DNA of 31,204 nt from Bodo saltans (taxonomy: Eukaryota; Euglenozoa; Kinetoplastea; Eubodonida; Bodonidae): NCBI GenBank assembly GCA_001460835.1, contig CYKH01000420.1, positions 28,445 through 59,648 of the forward strand, read 5' to 3'. Each line of letters begins with the position of its first letter. The stretch's first letter is position 1. Of the stretch, positions 8,921 through 17,738 are shown in pieces. Under the pieces are notes generated by a model. It did no database searches and was not told the origin of the DNA. It was given only the letters and a program-made list of their open reading frames with translations. The translations under genes were made by a program, and so were the position numbers.

Positions 8921-9036
8921 GGGTTGTACCGCATAGCAGCGGCTACACAGGTCCGTTTTGCTAGGTGGGTCCTTTCTTTTCATTTCATTTACCATGCATC
9001 TGTGAGGAAATTTTGTTCATAAGTCTCATAGGATCT

Positions 9037-9078
9037 CATTCATTTTGCTACTTCATTTTTTCGTTGATACTTTCAAAG
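9037..9078 (+). promoter_or_regulatory. Candidate trans-splice acceptor before the EF-hand-like gene
   Basis: A T-rich tract (about 9037-9074) is followed by AAAG, with the AG at 9077-9078, ten bases before the ATG at 9089. Confidence 0.5.
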
Positions 9079-9088
9079 GATTGCAAGC

Positions 9089-9595
9089 ATGGGTCCAACC
9101 ATCAAACGCCGTGCGTCCATCACCTCCGATCCAGGAGGCAAGGGTGGAGGTATGATGTCGGTTGTTGCAGCTGCAAACGTGCTTCAGATTGGATTGTCGA
9201 AGAGCTTTCGTCGCACTGGAAACGCGGAGAAGCGGTCGCAATCGTTTCGCAGAATTTTTCGAGCGTTGGTTTTTGTTGTGATTGCCATCAAACGCCTTCA
9301 GCCACGTTTAAATCAATCCGAAGTAGAGCAGATCAAACTCCTGTACGATAATGCGGGAGGCGTCAACAATGTCACTCAGCTCGTATTGCTCATGCAGCAC
9401 GCCGGCATTCACGGCACAGATGATGTATGTCGCCAGGCTCTGAAAGAAATAGGATACAAAGACGGATTTCTGATGAGCATGGAACAGTTTCGGCACGCGT
9501 TTGAACACTGCAAGCGTGACTTGCTTGCCATGGCCAAACGCAATGATGATACACTCGATGCATTCACTGCATACCCTCCTCCACTCCGTAGCTAG
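9089..9595 (+). CDS. Calmodulin-like protein with degenerate EF hands; frame may continue past its stop
   Basis: 168 residues from the ATG at 9089 to a TAG. Residues 1-70 are basic, with SFRRIFRALVFVV. Residues about 74-140 have the helix-loop-helix spacing of a calmodulin EF-hand pair (LNQSEVEQIKLLYD ... LVLLMQHAGIHGTDD ... LKEIG ... MSMEQFRHAFEH), but the loops lack the Asp/Glu calcium ligands, so calcium binding is unlikely. The same reading frame holds two further open stretches downstream, 9623-9865 and 9866-11158, separated only by stop codons. This may therefore be the first part of a longer, interrupted gene. The specific product was not recognised. Confidence 0.6.
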   Translation: MGPTIKRRASITSDPGGKGGGMMSVVAAANVLQIGLSKSFRRTGNAEKRSQSFRRIFRALVFVVIAIKRLQPRLNQSEVEQIKLLYDNAGGVNNVTQLVLLMQHAGIHGTDDVCRQALKEIGYKDGFLMSMEQFRHAFEHCKRDLLAMAKRNDDTLDAFTAYPPPLRS

Positions 9596-9622
9596 CTGGG
9601 GCTTTGCTACCGTTTGCGGTAA

Positions 9623-9865
9623 CTCCTCATTGGACTTACCGTAGATGTACAATTGATCGCGAAAGGCGGCGTTGCTGCTGGTGGTGGTGTGACAGCTGCT
9701 GCATCGCCGGCGTCCTCTATGGCTCCAGCAGGTGCGACAGTGTCACCAGGGACAGCCGCGCTGGTCAAGCCAGGATCGCCTGCTGTTGTGCACAAAAAGT
9801 TTGTGACGTATGAACACTTTGCAAAGTTCTTTAACTCCACAGGACTTGACGAAGACGACGGATAG
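9623..9865 (+). pseudogene. Open, coding-like segment between in-frame stops (Ala/Gly/Pro linker plus EF-like helix)
   Basis: 81 codons in the same frame as 9089-9595 and 10112-11158, bounded by TAA (9620-9622) and TAG (9863-9865). The translation is an Ala/Gly/Pro/Thr-rich linker followed by KKFVTYEHFAKFFNS, which resembles an EF-hand exit helix, and ends DEDDG. There is no plausible independent gene start other than an internal ATG at 9719. It reads as an internal part of a larger protein whose frame is interrupted by point stops, a small unrecognised intron, or sequence error. Confidence 0.4.
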
Positions 9866-10111
9866 CAGAATCTTACCAGTAGCGGGAAGATAGTACCATC
9901 AAAGAAACGAGGAGGCAATCGAAGTCATCATCAAGACGAGTGGTGGACTCGAGCCGGAGACCCAGATGACACTCGCTGGCTTGACACCAACAGTAGTGCG
10001 TGGTGTCCCCCTGCATCCTCGTCCGATATCCACCTTTCCACCATCGACCGAAACTCGCCGCTTTCCTTGCTGGAGAGGCTAGAGAGCAATCTTGAGCTGT
10101 CTGAAACGAAC

Positions 10112-11158
10112 ATGTCTCGAGCGTCCCCTCATTATCTACAAACTATGAAATCTTTCGAGTCCACTGCGTCAAGTCCAATTGCACCAAGCCGCGCGAAAAA
10201 CGGCACGGGGGGAGACGCCCAACAACGGTCGCTGTTGCCCATCCATACCGTCGCTGCAAGCACATCGAACGTGACGTCTGCACGCGAAGACTCCACAAGT
10301 TCATCTCGCACAGAAGGGAGCGCCGGAATCAACGGACTTCTATCCGACCGAGGAAACCTCGGGATGTCGACAGATAGCATCGGTGGTGCTCCACCAGGGA
10401 CCACAACTATTTTAGTAGACTGCGACAGCCGCTCCCCAGCAGCTGCACAAGAGATACTCAAGCCTCAAAGTGTCAAAATTGTTGCGGAAAACTCGTACCT
10501 GACGCAGCAACCTGGTGAACGAGAGCCGGCGGAAAAGGTTGTCACGCTGGACGCTGCACGCTCCCCAACTCGGTCTGACCAGCACCGTCCGCTATCTGCA
10601 GCCTCGCGACGATCTGTCTCACCCTCCAGTTGGGCCGACTTCATTGAGCGATCTCACCAAGACGAAGTACGGCGCCAACAACGCATTCACTCTGCACCTT
10701 CGCAGCGACGCTTTGGGGGAAAGAAAGATTTTTACGTCGCATCAACTCTCCCAGGGGCTTGCTTAAATCCTCCTGCAGCCCCATGCTACTGGCGCGAGGC
10801 AATCATAGAGAAGAATGTCCTTGCGTCAGCCGATGGAGTCGCTGAAGTGAGCTCATTGACTGCAGCAGCCTTACTCAACCGTCCGCCGTTTTTGATCAGA
10901 CCAACCTCAGCATGCAGCACCGTAAGTGGCAGCGCAGCGCGCGTTGTGCGGCAACTGCAGCAACAGCGCCCAGCGTCAGCAACACCAAGCAACGCAACAA
11001 GGAGTTCGCTGCTGCCGCTGTCAACGTTCGCTGACAACAGCGAGCCAACCAGCAACGAATTGATGTCGCGGTGGGTGAGCGGTGGCAAGTTGGCCTGTGG
11101 CGACAGCAAACCTCGAAAAATGTTTCATCGAGGTGCAACCTCACACTCGAAAAGGTAA
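10112..11158 (+). CDS. Disordered hypothetical protein with RPxSA motifs; frame open upstream to 9866
   Basis: 348 residues from the first in-frame ATG (10112) to TAA. The frame is open without a stop back to 9866, directly after a TAG, and that extra stretch is Trp-rich and coding-like (DEWWTRAGDPDDTRW). The protein is Ser/Ala/Thr/Arg-rich and probably disordered, with no enzyme motif. It has three short RP-x-SA motifs (HRPLSAASRR, IRPTSAC, QRPASAT). The start is uncertain: the protein may begin here, or this may be the 3' part of a gene starting at 9089. Function not recognised. Confidence 0.5.
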   Translation: MSRASPHYLQTMKSFESTASSPIAPSRAKNGTGGDAQQRSLLPIHTVAASTSNVTSAREDSTSSSRTEGSAGINGLLSDRGNLGMSTDSIGGAPPGTTTILVDCDSRSPAAAQEILKPQSVKIVAENSYLTQQPGEREPAEKVVTLDAARSPTRSDQHRPLSAASRRSVSPSSWADFIERSHQDEVRRQQRIHSAPSQRRFGGKKDFYVASTLPGACLNPPAAPCYWREAIIEKNVLASADGVAEVSSLTAAALLNRPPFLIRPTSACSTVSGSAARVVRQLQQQRPASATPSNATRSSLLPLSTFADNSEPTSNELMSRWVSGGKLACGDSKPRKMFHRGATSHSKR

Positions 11159-11413
11159 CATCGCTCATGTGTATTCACGCTTTTATCTTTTCGGAATGAC
11201 AACACTCATCGTTCTCGGGAGTAAGCCTATCGTTTGTCAGCGACGCTTGCTTCTTTGTACACTCTCATGAATATCTTGAATTGCATCGTGGATGCGTTGA
11301 TTGGTGACACATCATATTCTTCTCAGCTTCTTTTGTTGCACTTGAGATACGAAGCCAATTGCAGGAGTAAGAAAAAAAAAGTCAACAACAACAAAAAAAA
11401 AAGAAATCAAACA

Positions 11414-12334
11414 ATGGAGAAGCACAATATGCGAACTCTCCAAGTGCTGTCGCTTTTAGTGTTGGTCCTTGTGCAACATCAAGCAGAGTGTGCTGTAAAA
11501 TGCGACTCGACGGTAGCTTGCTTTCCCATGAGTGCACCATCGTGTACCCGAGGCAACAATATCAACTTGAGATTTTTTATGGAAGCCGCTGAAGGGTATG
11601 AGGACTCGACCATCGAGGATATCACCTCTCCGTTCAGCAACCGCACCATCACGTATGCGTTCTGCCCTCGTGTGGATGAGCTGCAGGCCTTCAACCTCAC
11701 CAGTGCCCCCATGTACGCCTCTATCAACCACACGAGTGTGCAAAACAGCACCAACTACACCTACTTTGTGGACAGTGTGAACGATACGTATGTATCTGCC
11801 TACGGTTTTGGAGGATCACTGTCAGTAGCAGTGCCTGCTCCCAACACCTCGAGTCAAGTGATGATCGTCACCAACGGCACTTACCAATGCGACAATGAGC
11901 CCAACGCAATCCTGTTGGTGGATTTCTTGGTGTTTCAAATCTCGTTAACGAGTGGCGTGTTCACCTACCCAGGGGCGGTTGCTCCCCAAGAGAACGTGAC
12001 GGAGGGGGTGAGTGCGCAACCACAGGGTGTCGGATTCCAACCAACGTGCACCGGAGGCCTTTGTCAACTCGACGCGACACTGCCGTGTATTGGTGATCCG
12101 GGAATCCAAAACTGCGCGCGCTGCTACAAAAATTCTGCCGATGTTCTGAACAAAACTGTCCAAATTTGGGTGTCCTACTACGGCACCGACAACAACGGGA
12201 GAACTCTTCTTAGTGGAAGCAGTAACCCATTGAACTTCCGGAAGTACGCGGGTGCTAGTGTGTACAGCACCCTCTCCAGCAGCCTTGACAAAGTGTCTAA
12301 TGGAGCTTCACTTGATCCGTCTCTTTCCCCGTAG
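11414..12334 (+). CDS. Secreted Cys-rich glycoprotein, first of a tandem pair
   Basis: 306 residues from the ATG at 11414; the longer open frame upstream begins with a non-ATG codon and lies in the leader. Residues 1-27 form a signal peptide with core VLSLLVLVLV. The mature protein has about a dozen cysteines and roughly ten N-glycosylation sequons (for example NRT, NLT, NHT, NST, NYT, NGT, NVT, NKT), and no C-terminal membrane span. Near the C-terminus it has CIGDPGIQNCARCY and then VSYYGTDNNGRTLLSG and NPLNFRKYA. The next gene shares the Cys layout and these signatures. It is likely secreted or at the cell surface. I do not recognise the family. Confidence 0.75.
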   Translation: MEKHNMRTLQVLSLLVLVLVQHQAECAVKCDSTVACFPMSAPSCTRGNNINLRFFMEAAEGYEDSTIEDITSPFSNRTITYAFCPRVDELQAFNLTSAPMYASINHTSVQNSTNYTYFVDSVNDTYVSAYGFGGSLSVAVPAPNTSSQVMIVTNGTYQCDNEPNAILLVDFLVFQISLTSGVFTYPGAVAPQENVTEGVSAQPQGVGFQPTCTGGLCQLDATLPCIGDPGIQNCARCYKNSADVLNKTVQIWVSYYGTDNNGRTLLSGSSNPLNFRKYAGASVYSTLSSSLDKVSNGASLDPSLSP

Positions 12335-12410
12335 AAAAATATCAGCCGAGGAGAGAGAGAGGGCGCTCAGGTACCAAAGTTGCTGCACTTGCTCGAAAAC
12401 GCTATCACCG

Positions 12411-12431
12411 CTCTTTTTTTCTGTTTGATAG
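12411..12431 (+). promoter_or_regulatory. Candidate trans-splice acceptor for the second secreted protein
   Basis: CTC followed by a T-run and CTGTTTGATAG, with the AG at 12430-12431. The leader to the ATG at 12567 would be 135 bases and would contain a 6-codon upstream ORF starting at about 12475. Confidence 0.45.
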
Positions 12432-12566
12432 ACGGATTGCGCAAATTGATACATTAAGAAAAGAAAATTGATTCAATGTCTAATGTGTTGTCGTAAAGTC
12501 ATCTGTGATTCCTTTGCATATAGCAACCCCTTTGAACGCTTTTTTCAAAACCATAAAGTTGTCGGG

Positions 12567-13376
12567 ATGGTGAAACTCGGGCTGATTGCCGTTGTTGCTC
12601 TTCTATTAATCGCTTTTGCGCACGCTGTGGATGACTGCGTTGCCTCACTCGCATGCCGCCCGTGGAATCAACACGTTCCCTGCACATCAGGTGCGTCAAT
12701 GGACCTTCGCTTCGTCATCGATACCTGGGAGGGAAGCACAAATGACGCCTACTCCAACGGCCAAGTTGCATTCTGCCCACTGGTAGACGCAAACCAGGCG
12801 TTTGTTCTCGATGGCGTGTCGGACTATATCGATGGGGCGTTCCTTAATGGTAACGCGTCGTCTACCTTCAACAACACGAACATTTATGTCTACGGACAAG
12901 GATCCCTCGACTCATCCGCCAATCCACAATCCGACGGCTCAGGCGCACTGTTCTCTTACATTTTCCCTTCAGCTGGCGGTGATGCGCCGCAGTTCGGTTC
13001 CGGCTGCGGGGACGGCGAGCTGGCTGTGGTATCGTTCTTGATGATTAACTTTACCATGACCAACGGCGCGTACCTGTATCAGCACAATGGCACTGAGATT
13101 GGAGGGAACCCCATCAACAGCGGATGGGTGTCCACGTGCGACTCTGGCAACAAGTGTTTATTTGGCGACCCAGCGTGTATCGGCATGGGGAACGTCATGA
13201 ACTGTGCCAAGTGTTACAACCAGGCTAGCCTCGACCAAGTGTCCACGCGAGTGTGGGCTGCGTACTACGGAACAGACGCGTCAGGGAAGACGTACATTAG
13301 TGGACAGGACAACCCGTTGAACTTCTTGCAGTACGCCTCGGGCTCTGCCTACATTGATATCGCGAACAACCTTTGA
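12567..13376 (+). CDS. Secreted Cys-rich protein, second of a tandem pair
   Basis: 269 residues from the ATG at 12567. The frame is open further upstream, but starting here places a clean signal peptide (MVKLGLIAVVALLLIAFAHA) at the N-terminus. The mature protein begins with three cysteines near CVASLACRPW, then MDLRFVIDTWEG and AFCPLVDANQAF. Its end has CIGMGNVMNCAKCY, AAYYGTDASGKTYISG and NPLNFLQYA, all matching the preceding gene. It has about four N-glycosylation sequons, far fewer than its neighbour, and no C-terminal anchor. The pair is a local duplication that has diverged strongly. The family was not recognised; a secreted or surface role is inferred from the signal peptide. Confidence 0.75.
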   Translation: MVKLGLIAVVALLLIAFAHAVDDCVASLACRPWNQHVPCTSGASMDLRFVIDTWEGSTNDAYSNGQVAFCPLVDANQAFVLDGVSDYIDGAFLNGNASSTFNNTNIYVYGQGSLDSSANPQSDGSGALFSYIFPSAGGDAPQFGSGCGDGELAVVSFLMINFTMTNGAYLYQHNGTEIGGNPINSGWVSTCDSGNKCLFGDPACIGMGNVMNCAKCYNQASLDQVSTRVWAAYYGTDASGKTYISGQDNPLNFLQYASGSAYIDIANNL

Positions 13377-13701
13377 GAAGGGGGTCATGTTTAGAGTGAC
13401 CACGATAGGCGTGTATGGTGTGAGAGTGGCGCCTGCGTTCGGGGGTTACTGTGTGGAATATACCGAAGAGAAAAATCAACTGTTGCGACAAAAAAAAAGT
13501 GCACAAAAAAGCGAGAGAAGCGATCTGCATGCTGTTTGAACCGTGCTGCTCCAATTACATAACCACTTTTTTTGATACTTGCCACAACATTAGTTGTACC
13601 TTTGGTGATGTGAGGCATATTGCTCATGTTCTTGATTTCCTTAATTTGAGGACACAATACAGAACTTTCTCCACGGACAATTACTCACCACGATTAGAAA
13701 A
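13377..13701 (+). other. Intergenic region
   Basis: 325 bases. The first part is G/T-rich 3' UTR-like sequence. It then carries an A-run near 13491 and several weak pyrimidine/AG pairs (for example TCTTGATTTCCTTAATTTGAG near 13630-13650 and an AG at 13696-13697 just before the next ATG). No gene is visible. Confidence 0.45.
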
Positions 13702-14391
13702 ATGTCGTGGACAATAGGTCAATATGCAACAACACTAGTGGGTTCAAGTTGCATGGGTCTACTTTGCGCGTACTACATTCAGCATAGCAGCCAATGGGAA
13801 AGAGCGCAACGGCAATTTCTTCACAGTCAGAAAATGGTGGAAGCAACTAAAGTAGACGAACCTCGCATCGACATGGTAATCACTCGTGATCATGGAGGTG
13901 AAATTGTGGGGACGACGTCATCGCCACCCCCGCCCACATCTCCAAATATGGCGACATCTGCCAGCGCGCTCACCGGCAACGTTGTCAACGCCGTGTTGCG
14001 CGACGATAACACAACGCAAAACGTTGTCGTGTTGTTAAAGGGCGTCTTTACCCATCACGATTTCTTATTTCACTTGAAGACTCACTTCAAGGAGCAATTC
14101 ACCACCAATGACGAGACCGTTTCATCACTCAAGCACTTTGTTGTGGATGGCATTCTAAAGGACCCATTTGTATCCGACCAACTCATTGGCGTGGGAAAGG
14201 ACTTGGGCACTCACCTGAGGGAACACCCACGAGTGCATCCTGAGCCTGTGTTAGAGCTGCTCAAAAACGCATCGCTTGACGCACTGCGGAGCGATCGATT
14301 CCAGCGAGAGCTCTTAGAATCGTTGAAGGAGGGTGGGAAGCACGCCGTATTTTTCGGTAGCAGCCCTCCGGCCGAATCCCCCAAAAAGTGA
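13702..14391 (+). CDS. Small N-terminally membrane-anchored hypothetical protein
   Basis: 229 residues. Residues about 6-27 (QYATTLVGSSCMGLLCAYYI) form one membrane-spanning segment at the N-terminus, then a charged stretch, a Pro/Ser/Thr-rich linker (SSPPPPTSP, about 73-82), and a helical domain (about 95-220). The helical domain has VVVLLKGVFTHHDFLFHLKTHF, several DxxV repeats and LLKNASLDALRSDRF. This layout resembles an organelle-anchored protein facing the cytosol or matrix. No family motif was recognised. The C-terminus SPPAESPKK is disordered. Confidence 0.65.
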   Translation: MSWTIGQYATTLVGSSCMGLLCAYYIQHSSQWERAQRQFLHSQKMVEATKVDEPRIDMVITRDHGGEIVGTTSSPPPPTSPNMATSASALTGNVVNAVLRDDNTTQNVVVLLKGVFTHHDFLFHLKTHFKEQFTTNDETVSSLKHFVVDGILKDPFVSDQLIGVGKDLGTHLREHPRVHPEPVLELLKNASLDALRSDRFQRELLESLKEGGKHAVFFGSSPPAESPKK

Positions 14392-14489
14392 CCACACCAG
14401 TTCTGCACCTTCCTTCTTTTTCTCGTTGCGATTTTTGATAGCTGCCTATCGTTGTCACACAAAATACTTAATCTTGAGCTCAGTTCATG

Positions 14490-14527
14490 CTTGTCTTGTT
14501 TCTTTTTTCGTGAACAACTGAACGCAG
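14490..14527 (+). promoter_or_regulatory. Trans-splice acceptor candidate for the kinesin-like gene
   Basis: The tract TTGTCTTGTTTCTTTTTTCG is followed by AACGCAG, with the AG at 14526-14527, giving a 76-base leader. Confidence 0.5.
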
Positions 14528-14603
14528 TCCAATCACTCTCAAGATACCGGAACCGGAAAAGAATAGAGAGAGAGGAAGAGCATTTCTCTCACAGGGACAC
14601 ATT

Positions 14604-16301
14604 ATGACGTCACCAAGTGGTGTGATTGGCCAAAGCCAAGCAACTCTGGTGGTGTCCAGTGCCACACTCTCCGAAGGAACTGTGCTGAGCTGTGACGCTG
14701 ACCACAATCGGCTGCAGCTGGGGAGTCACGGTGTACTGTCTGGCAGAAGGGTTGCGAATGCCCCAACTCAAGGAGAACTGGCGAGGCTCTTGTCATCTGC
14801 AATTTTAAACCAACCCACAGGCAGTAGTGCGACGCACTACTATGTTCTGGCCGGATCGGGCGTGGAGGATGCGCTTCTGCTCAGAATTGTAGCTCAAGTT
14901 TGTGCGGAGCACGCTGCTGACGCGTACTGTCACGTGTTTGCCTCGGTGGAAAATACCCCTCAGCTCGTTTGCGAAACTCTCACATTCGATGATTTGTATC
15001 CTTTTGCAGGAAACAGCGACATCACCGCTAGCACTACAACGATGCCAGCTGGAGGTGGTGATGCTGCTCCTCCTTTGCGGGGGATTGCATATATCACTGT
15101 TGTGTTTCGTCAGAGTGCGTCGCGTGCTGTCATAGTGGGTGGGGAACGTATTTCGATCACCATGATATCGCTTCTCGAAATTGCAGGTGGAGATCGAACC
15201 TCTGTGTTTCTCTCCATTGGAAACAAATTATCGCCAGCGAATGCGCTTAGCCTTGTGCATGAAGTCGAGGCCCTAACCGAACTGCTGAAGGGCGATTCCG
15301 TTGACGTGTCTCTTGACACGATCGCACCTTCAAACCCCCAACCGTTGCAACCTATAGATCACACAACAGGTCGGACAAACGATTCCATTGAAATCGCGCG
15401 GCTTGAAGAAGAACTTCGCGGTTACGTTCTTAGATTAGATGAGGTTCGACGGGAAGTAGCCGTTGAGCGTGACTCGTGCAATAGACTTCGAATGTTGCTC
15501 GAGGAATCGCAAGCCGCCTTGTCCAGCGCAACACGACGTGCGTCCTCCGCCGAAGCAAATGATCACGCCCGGCAGCGAGAGGAGCGAGAACGCCATCACC
15601 GTGAGCGTGAAGGACTGACGCTTCAGATTGACGCGTTACAGCGGCAAGTAGATCACCTTTCCGCAAATAATCGAACGCTAGAGGAGCGGATACTCCGACA
15701 TCAGCAAGAGCGAGATGATCATGAGAGAGATCGACACGCATGGCAGCGTCAGATCGACGCAGCAGAATTACGCTCGGCAAACATGTCATCGGTTATTATG
15801 GAGGCGAAGGAGGAGTTTCAACGGCATCAGAAGGAAATGCAGCGTGAGCTGATGCAGACCGCTATGGATTTTCAGATTCGCGAGAGGCAATGGCAACGCG
15901 AGCTCACTGAGGCATTTCAGGGTCGCGAAGATCAAGACCGGTGCGTTGCAGAGTTGGAGGCACGTGTCGAAGCGCAAAGCAGACTGGCTGCTCGTGACGC
16001 AGAGCAGTTTGCTGCGCACCATCATGATACGGAGATGGAATCGTTACTCCACCAAGTGAAGGCCCTCTCCCCGCTTGGAAAGTTGTTGACCCTCTCCGCT
16101 GCGGCATCGCCATTTCGCCACCACCACAACGAGCCAATGGTGCATGGAGCGCTTCGCCTTGACCCCTATCCATCGCACGCGTCTCAACTAACGTTCCAAC
16201 GAGACAACAACGCGTCGCCGCACCGGCTAACGAGGAGGAGCCCAAGCGGACACCGAACCCTTGTCTCACCCCACCCTGGTGATCGAAACCTTGAGTTTTA
16301 G
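14604..16301 (+). CDS. Coiled-coil protein with a divergent, P-loop-less kinesin-like N-terminus
   Basis: 565 residues from the ATG at 14604. Residues about 260-480 are a heavily charged coiled coil. The N-terminus (about 40-230) has elements in kinesin-motor order: PTQGELARLLSSAILN (54-69) like the TQEEVF...SVLNGYNG helix; VLAGSG (81-86) where GQTGSGKT would be, without Lys-Thr; a strand ending TLTFDDLYPF like EIYNE..DLL; RGIAYITVVF like the Switch I exit strand; and ISLLEIAGGDR (188-198) like LVDLAGSER of Switch II, then VFLSIGNKLS like NKSLSALGN. If correct, this is an ATP-binding-dead kinesin-like protein. The assignment is inferred from motif order; the coiled coil is directly visible. 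The C-terminus is disordered. Confidence 0.5.
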   Translation: MTSPSGVIGQSQATLVVSSATLSEGTVLSCDADHNRLQLGSHGVLSGRRVANAPTQGELARLLSSAILNQPTGSSATHYYVLAGSGVEDALLLRIVAQVCAEHAADAYCHVFASVENTPQLVCETLTFDDLYPFAGNSDITASTTTMPAGGGDAAPPLRGIAYITVVFRQSASRAVIVGGERISITMISLLEIAGGDRTSVFLSIGNKLSPANALSLVHEVEALTELLKGDSVDVSLDTIAPSNPQPLQPIDHTTGRTNDSIEIARLEEELRGYVLRLDEVRREVAVERDSCNRLRMLLEESQAALSSATRRASSAEANDHARQREERERHHREREGLTLQIDALQRQVDHLSANNRTLEERILRHQQERDDHERDRHAWQRQIDAAELRSANMSSVIMEAKEEFQRHQKEMQRELMQTAMDFQIRERQWQRELTEAFQGREDQDRCVAELEARVEAQSRLAARDAEQFAAHHHDTEMESLLHQVKALSPLGKLLTLSAAASPFRHHHNEPMVHGALRLDPYPSHASQLTFQRDNNASPHRLTRRSPSGHRTLVSPHPGDRNLEF

Positions 16302-16400
16302 CTGGCTCGTATCTTTTGCGAGCCACCCCCCTGTATGATTTACACTCAGCGCCCTTTTTTGTTGACTGGAGCACTGACACTGCTACTTTTCTCAACTTAG

Positions 16401-16429
16401 TCTTTTTTTTTTTTGCCCGAATAACGCAG
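16401..16429 (+). promoter_or_regulatory. Strong trans-splice acceptor for the TPH-like gene
   Basis: A run of 12 T preceded by TC, then GCCCGAATAACGCAG, with the AG at 16428-16429, 16 bases before the ATG at 16446. This is the longest uninterrupted T tract in front of a gene here. Confidence 0.65.
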
Positions 16430-16445
16430 AACAAGATTGTTTCAA

Positions 16446-17738
16446 ATGACCGCTGGAGATCGACTGCGCCAACTGAAAGACTTACGTCAAGCGCGAGCGT
16501 CGCTTCCTCGAGATCGTGTCTCGTCAGCACCAGCGGGGCACTTCTCGGCAACCGGCAGCGTAGCCGCTGCAGCGACATCGTCGTCACACGCCACATCGCC
16601 CACACCAACGTTCTCCAAAATGAGGTGGACACCCACTCCCCACGTGGCAATTATTTCCGACGAACCTCAAGGAAACATGTGGAAGGTGATTGCCGATCAA
16701 GCAGCAAAGGAGGAAGCTGCTCGTCGGGCACTCGCGAAGGAAGCCAAGGAGGCCAAGGTTCGTGCGCAATCAGAACTTCTCGCGCAACAAGTACGCGAGC
16801 GAGAGCGCCGCGCAGAAGAGCGCCGTGAAGAGTCCATGCGCGATCGCAAGATGATCGAAGAAGATCGAGAGAAGTGGCGCCAGCAGAATGAATTGGCTGC
16901 TGAGGCAAGGAAGCGGAAGAACGCTGTGGTGGTCGACAATTTGAACACCCAACGTGACGAACGCCAACGCAGAAAAGAAGCGGACACCCGTGCGCGCGAA
17001 ATTGAGGATAAAATTCTTCTTCGCCAAATTGAAGAATTCAATCAGGAAGCTCAAAATCAACTTCTTCGTCAACGAGAGGAGAAAGAGCTCCTCAAAGAAG
17101 CGCTTGATCGTGCCAATCAAGCTCAGATCGAAGAGCATCACCGTAGAAAGCAAGAAGAAATTGAGTACAACCGTCGACTGGAAGAGGAACAGATTCGTAG
17201 ATCAGAAGCCGAAGCCGCGCGACGCGAAAAGCAGTTGGAGGACCTTCGTCAGCGCATTCTCAAGCAGGATAGCATGGGTACTCAAATGAAGGCCGTTGCA
17301 GACGAAAAGGAAAAGCTCGAGGAAGAGCGTCGCGCTGCGGAGAACGAACGGAATGAGCAGAAGCGAATCGAAAAGGAAACCCGTGAAAAACTCCAAAAGC
17401 GTGCTGCCTTCGAGAAGATCCTTCGCTTGCAAGCACTTCAGATTCGCGAACGCCATCAGCGTGAGGAAGAAGCTCAGGCGCTGAAGCACTCAGAAAAAGA
17501 AGAGATGGAGCACCTGCTCAAGGCTGCGGAAGCCTCCAAAAAGGAAGAGCGACTGCGACTGAAGGGCAAGGCGCATCATCATTTGCACGATATTAAGAGC
17601 CAGATTGTGTTGAACACCAAGAAACACGAGGTAGTCATGTCTACTGAAGAGCAACGCTTTAACAAACGCATCTTAGAACGTGCACAAGGAGTGCGAACTA
17701 TCACACCAGGCACTCTCCGGTCATCCAGTCCAATCTAA
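16446..17738 (+). CDS. Long coiled-coil protein, TPH-like (probable flagellar/cytoskeletal)
   Basis: 430 residues from the ATG at 16446 (the open frame also includes a preceding TTG). After a Ser/Ala/Pro-rich head (about 25-65), residues about 75-400 are an almost unbroken, extremely Glu/Arg/Lys-rich helix (REREARRAEERREE type). It resembles trichohyalin-plectin-homology proteins such as the CFAP45, CFAP53 and MNS1 group, which are microtubule inner or axonemal proteins. The family is suggested by composition and length rather than a unique motif. A flagellar role is therefore inferred, and fits a flagellate. No enzymatic signature is present. Confidence 0.6.
   Translation: MTAGDRLRQLKDLRQARASLPRDRVSSAPAGHFSATGSVAAAATSSSHATSPTPTFSKMRWTPTPHVAIISDEPQGNMWKVIADQAAKEEAARRALAKEAKEAKVRAQSELLAQQVRERERRAEERREESMRDRKMIEEDREKWRQQNELAAEARKRKNAVVVDNLNTQRDERQRRKEADTRAREIEDKILLRQIEEFNQEAQNQLLRQREEKELLKEALDRANQAQIEEHHRRKQEEIEYNRRLEEEQIRRSEAEAARREKQLEDLRQRILKQDSMGTQMKAVADEKEKLEEERRAAENERNEQKRIEKETREKLQKRAAFEKILRLQALQIRERHQREEEAQALKHSEKEEMEHLLKAAEASKKEERLRLKGKAHHHLHDIKSQIVLNTKKHEVVMSTEEQRFNKRILERAQGVRTITPGTLRSSSPI

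Noticed and set aside
9588-11158. Reassignment of stop codons to amino acids
   Set aside because: TAA, TAG and TGA all serve as normal ends of other genes here, so a general code change is not supported.
15904-16650. 248-codon reverse-strand frame across the kinesin-like and TPH-like genes
   Set aside because: It overlaps two genes and an intergenic region and shows no motif.
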